Part shown: piece by piece, positions 24,043 through 34,450 of the stretch
How the letters are laid out: every line of letters begins with the position of its first letter
How positions within the stretch are numbered: the stretch's first letter is position 1
Assembly: GCF_004210375.1 (NCBI RefSeq)
Contig: NC_134827.1
Location: 103,339,285 to 103,403,284 of the forward strand
DNA length: 64,000 nucleotides
Direction of reading: 5' to 3'
Origin: Tachypleus tridentatus
Lineage: Eukaryota > Arthropoda > Merostomata > Xiphosura > Limulidae
Made by a program: the position numbers and the translations under genes
Notes under the pieces: model-generated
Told to the model about the DNA's origin: nothing
The model's database searches: none
The model's input: only the letters and a program-made list of their open reading frames with translations

Positions 24043-26837
24043 TTATTTTTCTTTATGTTTAAAATATATGTTAATTGGGGAGAGGTATTTAGGATTTTCT
24101 TCATCATGTATGAGGTACCTATCTAGTTCGCATAATAAATCATTTTTCATCCAATTTTTTGTTAAAATATCTAATTGTAATATTTAGGAGTCTATCTGAT
24201 ATGGTTGGTATGTTCGAGTAATTGTGAATGAATTTAGATGATGTTGATCTCGGTACTCTGTATGCTGTTGTGAGAAGTGTATTTTGTATTGTTTGTAGTT
24301 TAGTTTTGATTGTTTTGTTACTTACAGTTACCCATGCTGGAGCTGCATAGTCTATTACTGGTCTAATATATGTTTTGTATATTTTCAAAATGTTATCTGT
24401 AGATGCTCCACTGTGTTTACCAGTTAGACTCCTAACATAGTTGGTTCTTCGCCAAATTTTATTTTTAATTTCGTTGACATGATTGATCCAAGTTAATTTT
24501 GAATCATAAGTCAGACCTAAAAAATTTTGCTGATTGGGCAATCTGGAGTAGAGTGCCATTCATATATATTTCTAGCTGTTGTTTTCTGTGTTTTGTCGAT
24601 TTCGTAAAGAGTACCAGCTGAGTTTTTGCTGTGTTTATTTTAATTCTATATTTTTCACAGTATTCACTTATTCTATTTAATTGTGGTTGTATGTTAGTGG
24701 CTGCTATCGTGGGTGTTGCAGCACTTTTCCAGATTGCCACATCATCTGCGAACTATGATGAGAATCCATGATTTGGATCCTTCAATGGCATATTGTTTAC
24801 ATACATGATGAAGAGTATAGGGCTAACCACCCCTCCCTGAGGGACACCAGCTAGTGGAGTAAAGTATTCGGAAAAAGTTCCTTCTACGTTTACTCTACAT
24901 TTTCTGTTTTCCAGAAAGTTAGATAACCAGCGAATAATTCCTCGCGGTAGTTCCATTTCATTCATTCGGAACCTTAGACCATCGTGCCAAACGGTGTCGA
25001 ATGCTTTCTCAATATCGAGGAAGCAAGCGACTGTACATTCTTTTTTGTTGAAACTATCTATTATGGTTTCGGTTAATCTTATTAAATGATCTGTCGTTTG
25101 TCTAAATTTTCTGAATCCATTCTGTTCTTCTGGTAATTTTGATGTTATCTCCAAGAATGTGGAGAGTCTATTACTTATTATTCTTTCGAGAATTTTGCCA
25201 ACACAGCTGGTCAGACTGATTGGTCGGTAGCTATTTGGTTTATTCGCTGGTTTTCCTTCCTTATGGAACATTAATATATTTGCTAGCTTCCAAGAAACTG
25301 GAATATATCCTGAGGATAGCGATAAGTTAAATAGTGAATTTAGGTGGTCAAACAATTTCGGAGTGCCGTTTTTTAGGAGAATAGCTTGTATTTCATCTTC
25401 TCCTGGCGCTTTGTTTTTGGTGTTTTTGATTGCTTCTAGTATTTCATGTAGGGATATTTCCTTTGTTAGTAATGTGCTTTCATAATCAGTGTTAGAACTT
25501 GTATTTGTATCAGTTATGTTTACTGGAAATATTGGTTCATATTGATGTTTATTGTTTACTATGTGATTAGTGACTTTATTGTAGAAGTTTGTATTCATAT
25601 CTGGATCTGTGTGAGTTTTAAATGTATTTTGGAGTTGATCCTTGAAAGCTTCGGCTATTTCTTTATTTGTGTGTGCTGTAGTATTATTATGTTCAAGTGG
25701 AGGATATTTCTTTGTGTTTGTGTTTTCATTTGTGAATCTTTTAAGATGTGACCAGAATTTTTTCGGGTCAGTTATCTCATTTAGTTTATTACAGTAATTG
25801 TCCCACTTATCTTGTTTTTGTTGTTTTATTTGAGTTCTAATGTGATTTCTAATGTTGTTTATTTGTGTTTTCGTATCTCTGTTTCTTGTAATCATGTACT
25901 GTCTTCTCAGTTGTCTGCGCTTTTTTATTAGGTTGATTATTTCTGTGGTGGGTTTCCATGTGTTGATTGTTGTTTTATGGTGTTGTTTTGGTATTGTTAA
26001 CTTCGCTGCTTTCTGAAGGCAATCCGTGATTGTTTGACTATAGTTGTCCATTTCGACATGCGTTTTAACTTCTTTAATAATTTTATTAGGTAACAGATTA
26101 TCTAATTCTTGTTCATAGCATTGCCAATTTGCTTTACTGTAATTAAATTTTTCTTTCCTATATGTTATATTTTTATAGGGGGTGAGATCGAAGACGCAAA
26201 AAATTGGGAGATGATCACTATCTACATCTTTTCCCACTTGAAATTTTACTAATTTCTGGCTTAAATTATATGTACACATACACAGATCTAGTATGTCACT
26301 AGAGTTAGTGGAATAGCATGTATGTGTTGGGGTGGTATCATTCAATAAAGCTATGTTATTATCATCAATAAATTGTATTAATTTTCTACCATTTGAATTA
26401 GAACTTCGGCATCCAAAGGAAACATTTTTACTGTTTAAGTCTCCCATGACTATAGTGTTTTGATTGTGGGAAAAGATGTTATTTAGTAAAGTTTTATCTA
26501 ATTGTTTATTGGGTGAGCAGTAAATTCCTGCTACGGTTATTTTAGTTTTATTCGATTGGAGGATATCTACAGTAACATGTTCATTGATACTGTTTAATTC
26601 GATTTCTTCTACAGATAAGTCTACTTTATGAAGCAGCATTATGCCTTTGTTTTCATCATTTTTATTTTTTCTGTCTTTTCTAATAGTTGAGTAATATGGT
26701 ATTTCAAATCTATTATTATTATATGTTAGAGTTTCACTTATTATTATAATCTGGGGGTTTAATTCTATTAGATCTTCGATCTCATGTTTCTTGGAAGCTA
26801 TTGCACCTTGGATGTTGATATACATTACTGTGAACAT
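24043..26837 (-). pseudogene. LINE A ORF2 (APE endonuclease and reverse transcriptase), amber stop before FADD
   Basis: From ATG at 26837 the protein has an APE-type endonuclease in the first 230 residues: INIQGAIASKKHEIEDL, VAGIYCSPN, the catalytic GDLNSK, DILDLC and the final SDHLP. A linker rich in Asn/Thr/Lys follows, then reverse transcriptase blocks NTKNKAPGEDE, NSYRPISLTSCVGK, LDIEKAFDTVWHDG, RKCRVNVEG and AGVPQGGVVSPILF. After GFSS a TAG (24753-24755) comes just before FADDVAIWKS, whose catalytic Asp-Asp pair is intact. A frameshift near 24530 precedes FLGLTYDSKLTWINH. The C-terminal domain runs to KYLSPINIYFKHKEK and a stop at 24043-24045. Apart from the stop and about two frame shifts, the coding sequence is complete. 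Confidence 0.88.
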
Positions 26838-28472
26838 TGTGCTGTGAGCATGTAACCTGTTAGTGTAGTTATAATGTAGGGTATATGAGGTGTGACGTGT
26901 TTTATGGTAATAGTGATCAGTAGTTCTAGACAGTTAGTTGTCTGGTTTGGTTTAGTATATTCTGTTATAAAATCAGTTATTACATTTTTGAAAACTGTTG
27001 AAAACAGGCTTGCTTTGTCTGTTGTGTTGATATTCGTTTCTTGTATGGTGATGTAGTTTTCTTTTGGTTTTTGTGTTAATGTGTTCTTATTCTGTGTATT
27101 AGTCTTCTGTACTTGTTTATGTGGTTCTTTTCCTTTTAACATTTCTGTATATGTGGTTTTTGTTGTTTTATTGTGTTCTGTTGATGTGCTTGTTTCGGGT
27201 ACGCTGCTTGTTTTCGATTGATTCTGTTCTGTTGGTGTTCTGATCTGAAAAATGCGTTGCTTTATTTGTTTATATTTTTCGCAGCCTTTGTAATTTGCTG
27301 TGTGGGTTTGACCACAGTTACAACATTTAGGCGTTTCTTTTTTACATTGATTGATATGGTGTTCCCCGCCACATCCGCAGCACCTCGGTGTTGCTAAGCA
27401 GGCTGCTGAAACATGTCCATATCGTTGGCAGTTGTAACACTGTGTTACAACAATTGCCGGAGTTTTCAATTGTTCAACTTGGTATTTTTGATACCAGAGC
27501 AATATTCCATTGTTTATTAGATTTTGAATGTTGTAGCTGTCATCAATGTCTATTCTAATGAGGTTAGTAGGTGTTTGTGTTTTTTTAGAAATAATTCTTT
27601 CTGTCTTGGTGTGTGGTATGTTTTGTTCGTCAAGTGCCTGTTTAACTAGGTCCAGGTCAATCGTCTGATGAACCCCTCTTACCACTATTGCTTTTGGTTG
27701 CGGCTTACTTCCCGGAAGGTGGATTTTGATATTTCCAGGTTTGAAGGCATCTGTTGGCTATTCTTTAAGTAGTCGGTTAAGATCGACTACATCTTGCCCT
27801 TGCACCAGTACTCCGCCTCTAGGCAAACGCTTAATGTTTATGTTAACATTTGGTTTGCATCTCTTTACTTCTGTGGCAAGCAGGGGTTGGTTATATTGAC
27901 CCGGAATGCCTTCTATTATAACTGCGTATTGTGGTGGTCTTGTTTTGTCACTGTATTATTGTTGGTTGTTAGTTTGTTTGTTTTATATTTCTTTTTGATA
28001 TGACAGTGATAAAGTCTTGGTCTTCCAATTCTTGATCACTGTCATTTTTTTCTTCATTATTATGTTTATCAACATCCTTAGTGTTACTGTTTTTCACCGT
28101 TACCTTATTGGGACTTAACCCTACTTTAATTGCAGGGGTAGCTACCTCTACCTCAGTATTAGTAGCCGTCACTGCTTCTTCACATTCTGAGTTTTCCGAA
28201 GAATTAATTTCTTTAATTAATTTACGCTTAGCTTTACTTTTTTTTTAATGACATTTTTTGTTTTTTTAACGGTACTTAATTCCCTTTTTTGTCAAAGTAC
28301 AAAGAGTTAGCAATGGGGAATTATTAATATCGTTGCCACCAGTTACGCTTGACTTACCTGCATTAGTCTTTTGTTGAGCCGTAACGGCTTTTCCCGCCAT
28401 TTCATTTGCCGGTCTTATTGGACCCGTAGTTGTTATCTTTGCGGTTTCCCGCTCTTCTGTTCCCGAATTCAA
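26825..28472 (-). pseudogene. LINE A ORF1 (gag-like, RRM and three zinc knuckles), with breaks
   Basis: The start MNSGTEERETAK at 28472 leads a Lys/Thr/Asn-rich region broken by frameshifts near 28270 and 27970. An in-frame TAG stands at 27758-27760, between LNRLLKE and PTDAFKPGN. From 27685 the frame is open for 286 codons: an RRM-like segment (IVVRGVHQTIDLDLVKQAL, TERIISKKTQTPTN), then three zinc knuckles, CYNCQRYGHVSAAC (CX2CX4HX4C), CCGCGGEHHINQC (CX2CX3HX4C) and CCNCGQTHTANYKGC (CX2CX3HX6C). This trio is typical of Jockey and related elements. A Thr/Gln-rich tail ends 13 bases inside ORF2. The protein would bind the element RNA. As sequenced, no full-length product is possible. Confidence 0.85.
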
Positions 28473-28500
28473 CAGTCCTCTGTGATTTCTTCAAGTAATG

Positions 28501-29369
28501 TGCTGTCCTGATAAGATATATAATAAATTTAAATGCTTTTTATATTTTCAATTCAAATTCTTTTAAGCCTAAATCGCTTAGAACAAGAGCCAGACAAAGA
28601 ACGTCCTATTCCCTCATCGTTCAAGCTGAGGTCATGGTAGCATTCCGAAAACTGGATCAAGTAACAGATAATTTACCGGTCTTGTTTGGTGAAGTATCCG
28701 TGCATTCTGATTACTAATTTACAGCATATAATGTTACACAACAACGTTGGTTATTCGCTATGAAGTGACTGCATTTTGACGTTTTACACACAATTACGGC
28801 AGGTGTTTAGGTATAAGATTAATATTTCTTGCGAAACACTAGTCCTTTGGGGTGCTCGAAGACTAAACAGTCGTCCTTCAACCTTTCTTGCGAAACACTA
28901 GTCCTTTGGGGTGCTCGAAGACGAAACAGTCCTCCTTCAACCTTGCACATGGTACGAATTAGGAAAATAATTAAGTGAATGGATTATAAGGATAAAAAAG
29001 GTTGATGGATGTAATTTTATTCGTGTAAATGCTTGTCTGGTTAGCGTGGCAGACAACAAAACGAAGGCCAAGCAAAACCCCCCTCTATAAAGAGACGAGA
29101 AGCAGGCCGGGTGAAACATGAACAATACACAAACGGGCCAATTCAAGGCTGGGCATGGATCGATGGATCAAAGTGCCCAAGCAGGGATCTATAGATTCAA
29201 TTCCTAAGAATTAGGTGGGGGGGGGATGGGAGTACCCCGAGAAAACCCACTTTCACGACCTGGGCGCCGAATGATCTACCCAGATCGTGCCCGAGAATAA
29301 CTGTGAGGAAAGAAAGTCTGGGTTAATAACCATGGGGAAAACAAAACCCAATGAGTGGCAAAGCTTGGT
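28501..29369. other. Non-coding stretch with a 59-bp tandem duplication
   Basis: This separates LINE A from the gag-only fragment D1. It holds no convincing gene. At about 28829-28946 a 59-bp segment starting CTTGCGAAACACTAGTCC is repeated in tandem with a few differences. Near 29217 there is a run of ten or so G. The sequence is less AT-rich than intron DNA elsewhere in the window and may be an untranslated part of the D-type retroelement. Confidence 0.5.
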
Positions 29370-30082
29370 TTAAGGTGACACTGTCGGGTTAGCACGTTCT
29401 GTGATAAGTATGCGCCTTATATTTGCTCGAGCCATATCTATACGTTGATGTGCTAGTAACCTCCTCTCAGGTGAAATTTCAGGTGGTGTTTCTAGGCTTG
29501 GCTGTTCTACACTGGTCTGGTCTTCCCTTAATTTGAGATTGTGACGACTTGGTGTTTGTGGACTTGGATTCGGTTTGAACCGAGGCATCTACAGTTGTCG
29601 GTCGCGTGGTTTGTATCTGGGTCGAGGTGGTGGAACTTGGAATGTGGTGTGGTTGGAATGTTATTAGTCTTGTCAGGCTCAGAGTGGTTTGATTCAGATC
29701 GGTTGGCAGGTGTATAAGTTGATGTTATGGGTTGCGAAACATATTCAGCTTGTTTGGGTGATCTCGGATTAGTTGGGCGACGTCGGGGGCGTTCCGCACT
29801 AAAATGAAAAATATGGTAGTAACAACCATTATGTAGAATTGTATCGGCATCATGGTTGGTGGTGGTTACTATTTTCATGAAGCTAGTAGGTTGTCTGGTA
29901 GATTTTGAGAATATACGATGCACGGCGTGTATTTCAGACTTTGGCTTTCGATGGCGTTTTTGATCTCGGACGGATGTATCGAAGGGTGTATACCTCTCAA
30001 GAAAACAGTGAAAAGGCTCGTTGGGCTGTTTGTCGAAGAGCATCTGATGTTAGTGTTCCACGGTTCACAGAAGTGTGAAAGG
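29370..30082 (-). pseudogene. Gag-only LINE fragment D1 (ORF1, RRM-like)
   Basis: Minus-strand frames encode HPSIHPSEIKNAIESQSLK (about 30000), AVHRIFSKSTRQPTSFMKI and NGCYYHIFHFSAERPRRRP, the layout of the RRM-like domain in LINE A ORF1 but clearly a different family. A Pro/Ser/Thr-rich segment follows with short Gln-Thr motifs (IQT, SVQT), then RRLLAHQRIDMARANIRRI and a stop at 29370-29372. No zinc knuckles, endonuclease or reverse transcriptase follow. One frame change lies near 29560. The fragment is cut at 30082 by the hAT element. Its last 150 bp recur at the left end of D2, across the insertion. Confidence 0.75.
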
Positions 30083-33000
30083 TAGGGCTTGCGCATAATC
30101 GGTAAAGTCATAATCGATTAATAATCGGAAAAAATTTTCATAATCGATTAATCGTTACCTCTCAATATTATTTATAAACGGCCGCTACGATTCTTGTAAT
30201 GGATCACGTTTTGCATCATAACTCTGGAAAGATATGCCCCACAGAAAAGTATAATGTATCAAAGTAAAGCTCAGGATGTCGACAATCTAAAAAGTCATTA
30301 ACAATCAGTGCAGTTACAGTATATCTTGGTGTAATTTTTCTGGGTTACTTTTTTCTGACTTTCACTGCATCAGCTGTTATTGTGGACATAACAATGGCTC
30401 ATGACTATTTTTAAGTCAAAAATGGGCACGTGTTATAAATATTTCAAAGCTACAACATAAGAATTTTATTAAAATTTACTGTATATCACCAACCAAAAAT
30501 TACAAAGATGCAAAAAAATACCCATGTAGTAAACGAACAAAAGAAGAGTTCTAACTTCCAAATCCAACTATTAACAGGATTACAGATTTACAACATATTG
30601 GCAAGTTTTAAATTTAATAAATTTTGTAGTTTTTTAAAAAAGAACTTGTTATAAAACTTAAACTATTTAGTGTCGATTCATGTCAGTACTCAATAAATCA
30701 ATATTTATTCTTGAACAGATCCTTTAGGAAACACAAAGCATTGACAGTTTCATCGGAGAGACTTGATCTTATCTTCGTAATAAAAAAGACCTGCTGCAGA
30801 AAAACTTCTTTCTGCCTGAACGCTTGTATACTTTTCATGTCATGGTATAACTTAAGGACATTCTCACTTCTTGTCCCAGTTGCTTTATATGATTTCAACT
30901 CATCTTTCATAGTTATCTTTTTTGAATCAACTCCCTCCAGTCCATTGTCGAAAGTGTTCATAGCCTCCATATACTCCTTATAAAGTGAGACAGCTGAGTC
31001 CTCTTCATTTTTAGCTTCATTTTCAGGCTCAACTGACTGGTCTTTATCCTCTGCCTTTTTCTCCTGCATGTTATGCAATCTTTCAAATGTATGCTCTCCA
31101 ATTTTTTTTATATTTCCTTTTGTGCAATAAACGAAGTCATATCCTGATTGACATAACCCAGGGTTGTGAAGGTAACAAAGAAGTGAAACAGCATCCCTTT
31201 GTCGCCTGGCAGTATATCTGTCTAAAAGATGCTTATACAGTTGTTCAGCTACGAGATTTTCTTGGCTTTTGAGTTTAGACAATAAAAAATGAACTGAATT
31301 TTCAGCTTTTAGCAAGTTGTTTGCTTCAGAGCAAAGATTTTTCATCACGATTTGGACAGGTTTCAGAGCATCAACAAGGTTGTCTAATGTTTTCCACTCA
31401 TCATCAGTGATAGTTTCAACTAACCCAATAATTCTCAGAGCTTTGGGTACGCAAGCTTTAACCTTCACAAATCTTTCTATCATTATCAAAATACTGTCCC
31501 ATCTTGTTTTACAATCAAGAGACAATTTCAGTTCTTTTCCAAATTCACCTTTAATGAAGTCCTGCAATTTTTCGTTTTTTTATTGGTGACTTTCTAAAGA
31601 GTTTGCATATTTTTCTGACTTTGTTAATCACTTGTTGAAAATTTTCGTGAATCTTACCATCTGAATCATCAATATCCTTTATTTGATCAAAAGTAAAACA
31701 GCTTTCACCATCTTCATTATCTCTGTTTCATTGTCACTTGCAGCTTCTAAATTCTCATCTTCTTTCTCACCCTAATGTTCCTTGACCTCCTTCCTTTTTG
31801 CATATAATACATCACAAACTGCCAAGTGTATAGTGTGTGCGACACATTGCTGGTGAAAGGGGCTAATATCATTTCCAAATTTGACCATGACTGAAGCCCC
31901 ATCTGTTGTACATCCCACAATATGATGGTTGAGGCTGAGACCAAAATCTTCAAGTTTCCTGGACACAATTTCTATTGTTCTAGCACTTGTTAAAGATCCA
32001 CAGATTTTTGTTAATCCTAGAGACCAGTGCTTTACATCACTATGAACATTGATATTGATGTAGCGTCTGTTTTGAATTGACGTATATTCATCAAGGGTCA
32101 AGGAATATCTAGCACCAGACTCAACCTGGGCTTGAAAATAACTGCGTAATTCTTGCTTTTTCTGTAAAGCATAATTTACTACTATTTTTTTCACGCCTGA
32201 AACATTGGTTGGTACAGGTTTATCATATTTCTTGAGGCTTTCTTGTATAAAGTGACTAGATGCAATCTGTTTAAAGCTCAGCCCATCCAGACTAGCTAAC
32301 CTCGCAATCTCTTCATCAATGTCAGGTTTCTTGATGAAAGCATCCAATGGTCGTTGAACAGTGCCCTCAGTGTTAGGGTCAAACCATGCATCACACAGTA
32401 GATGGTAAAACAAAGAAGTTGACCCACCAATAGATTTCAACTCTTTAGTACATATTTTACATTTAGCACCAGCAGTATTTTTATCGAAGTGTTCCCAAAC
32501 TTTCGATTTCCTTTTTTTCAGAACCTTTCCCCATTTTTGTGGCAAAAAAATATAGTTCAGTGGTAAACGCTATTTATTTAGTTCCGTCTGTTCAAAATTT
32601 GGTGACAATGCGCAATATCATAGAAGCTATTGATTAAACCCGAGCCGAATTACTTGCGCAAGAATATATCTACGTCATCTGATTCACACATTTTTATGAC
32701 TTTTAGTGAAAATAATCCCCTTTGGAACCCCACTTCAAAGTCATTTTTACAATGCTTTCAGAAGGTGACAACCATTTTTATCAATTTAGAACATTCCTTG
32801 AGTATATTTAATAATATAATGCCATAATACTATAAAAGAAATAATTATGAAAGAAGTAATTATGACGTAAATAATAGAATAATTAATCACGACGTAGCAA
32901 CAGCGTAGTTTTCCCCTATCAATAATATTTTGATATAATTGGTATATTGCACACCAAATGCTCCCAATGTAAACTAAAATGCCACAAAATACTTCGAAAA

Positions 33001-33193
33001 AGAAATATATAATTATGTACGTAACGTAGGGCAATAAAATTTTTCTTTTACCATCGAGCGACTCGATCTGCCATTATCGCTCATACAACTAGCTTAGCCG
33101 ATTATTTGCGATTATCGAGATCGATTAACGGTTAAGCAGTAACAAGTCTTAACCGATTATTAATCGGTTATTTTTAACCGGGTGCAAGCCCTA
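30083..33193 (-). mobile_element. hAT-family DNA transposon with terminal inverted repeats
   Basis: The ends read TAGGGCTTGCGC at 30083 and the complement of TAGGGCTTGCAC at 33193. Inside them both share CGATTAATAATCGG, giving imperfect inverted repeats of about 45 bp. Several further copies of the palindromic ATCGATTAATCG-like motif lie near the ends, as expected for transposase binding sites. The 8 bp outside each end (GTGAAAGG and TAATTCAG) do not match, so there is no target duplication. The 3.1-kb length suits an autonomous hAT element with a BED-finger transposase. Confidence 0.88.
30698..32545 (-). pseudogene. hAT transposase with BED zinc finger, frameshifted
   Basis: From ATG at 32545 the N-terminus carries a BED finger: VWEHFDKN, CKICTKELKSIGGSTSLFYHL. 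The hAT body follows with SLTLDEYTSIQNRRYINI, a catalytic-core Asp in LTLDEYTS, GCTTDGASVM and HQQCVAHTIHLAVCDVLY, up to a stop at 31772. After a broken stretch of about 200 bp the frame resumes at 31567 with LDCKTRWDSILIMIERF, continues through the insertion domain, and ends with the dimerisation region TKIRSSLSDETVNALCFLK at 30698. Just before that, the expected AERSFSAAGLF motif is readable in another frame at about 30795-30830, out by one base in a T run. At least three frame breaks make it inactive. Confidence 0.88.
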
Positions 33194-33195
33194 TA

Positions 33196-33600
33196 ATTCA
33201 GTCTTTGGTTTTCGATGGCGTTTTTGATCTCGGACAGATGTATCGAAGGGTGTATACCTCTCAAGAAAACAGTGAAAAGGCTCGTTGGGCTTTTTGTCGG
33301 AGAACATCTGATGTTAATTACAGTGTTCCACGGTTCACAGAAGTATGAAAGGTCGGCAGGAGTTGATGGTTGAAGGAGAATACCTCCTCGGCGAATGAAC
33401 CGTGTTCTAGAGGGGTCTATGGAAGCGCCGGGCTTAGCTTGGGCGATAAACGTAGCTACTTGTAGAGGCGAAAGGTGGGGTGGTAGACCGCGGGACAGAA
33501 GGCGTGAGTGGCCTTGCAGGTCCGGGTAATAAGAACGACATATTGGGAAATCAAAAGGAGAGACAACACACGTCTCACTTACTCGGCGTCCGGTGTGACT
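33196..33600 (-). pseudogene. Gag-only LINE fragment D2 (5' part of ORF1)
   Basis: Its first 150 bp repeat the end of D1 (GGCGTTTTTGATCTCGGAC, ACAGTGAAAAGGCTCGTTGG). It then continues through the same upstream part of the unit as D3 (GAACCGTGTTCTAGAGGGG, TTAGCTTGGGCGATAAACG) to CTCGGCGTCCGGTG near 33596. It carries the start of an ORF1 without its remainder and touches D3 directly, in the same orientation. Confidence 0.7.
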
Positions 33601-34450
33601 CTGTCGACCGGCTGTTCTACAGTGGTCTGGACGGACTTATATCTTCCCATAATCTGAGTTTGTGACGTCTTAGTGTTTGTAGACTTGCATTCTGTTTGAA
33701 CTGAAGCGTCTTTAGTTGCAGGTCGCATGGTCTGTGTCTGGATAGAGGTAGTGGAACTTGGAATGAGAGGTGTGGTCTGGCAAGATTTGTTGTTTGTCTT
33801 CTCAGGCTCAGTACGGTTTAGCTTAGCGGTCAAAGGCAGATAAGTTGATGCCACAGGTTACAAAACATACTCTGGTTGTTTGGGTATTCTTGGATTGGTT
33901 GGGCGACGTCGGGGGCGTTCAGCACTAAAATGAAAATATGATAATAGCAACCATTACGTAGAATGGCATCGGCAAGATGTTTGGTGGTGGTTACTACTTT
34001 CATGAAGTTGGTAGGTTGTCTGGTGGATTTTGAGAAGATACGATGCACGGCGTGTATCTCAGACTTTGGCTTTCGATGGCGTTTTTGATTTCGCTCAGGA
34101 AAGTAGAGAAAAGGCTTGTCGGGTTTTTTTTGTCGGAGAGCATCTGATGTTAATTTGAGTGTTCCACGGTTCGCAAAGGTATGAAAAGTCAGCAGGAGTT
34201 GACGGCTGGAGGAGAATACCTCCTCGGTGAAGGATCCGTGTTCTAGAGGGGTCTATGGAAGCACCAGGCTTAGCTTGGGCGATAAACGTAGCTATTTGTA
34301 GAGGCGAAAGGTGGGGTGGTAGACCGTCAACGACTACCAGCGGGACAGAAGGTGTGATTGGCACGGCAGGTCCGGGTAACGAGAACGTCATGCTGGCAGA
34401 GCAGAGAGAGAAAACACACGTCTTACTTGCTCGGCGTCAGGTGATGACAA
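33601..34450 (-). pseudogene. Gag-only LINE fragment D3 (most complete ORF1)
   Basis: On the minus strand ATG at 34391 starts MTFSLPGPAVPITPSVP and continues VVVDGLPPHLSPLQIATF and RILHRGGILLQPSTPADF. The RRM-like part (HRIFSKSTRQPTNFMKVV, NGCYYHIF) is out of frame with it. From 33854 a Ser/Thr/Gln-rich tail holds four or five short motifs of the type SVQT, SIQTQT and SQTQI. The sequence stops abruptly at about 33605, where D2 begins. No ORF2 is attached, so D3 and D2 are tandem 5' portions of one element type. Confidence 0.72.

Larger units (their letters stand above)
23790..28500 (-). mobile_element. Jockey-type LINE A, nearly intact
   Basis: This is a full-length-looking non-LTR element on the minus strand, with ORF1 start at 28472, ORF1/ORF2 overlap at 26837-26825, ORF2 stop at 24043 and 3' block at about 23800-23860. 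It sits immediately upstream, in its own direction, of LINE B, so the two are head to tail. ORF1 ending a few bases inside ORF2 is the usual Jockey layout and suggests coupled translation. The three-knuckle gag and the APE-type endonuclease place it in the Jockey group. No RNase H or long terminal repeat was seen. It is younger than B: its ORF2 is open for 694 codons before the first stop. Confidence 0.9.

Noticed and set aside
29090..29110. TATAAA-like word in CTCTATAAAGAG as a gene promoter
   Set aside because: No start of a coding region follows at a suitable distance on either strand, and such words are frequent in AT-rich DNA.
30083..33193. 8-bp target duplication around the hAT element
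   Set aside because: The flanking octamers differ (GTGAAAGG and TAATTCAG). Shifting the ends by a few bases does not create a match.
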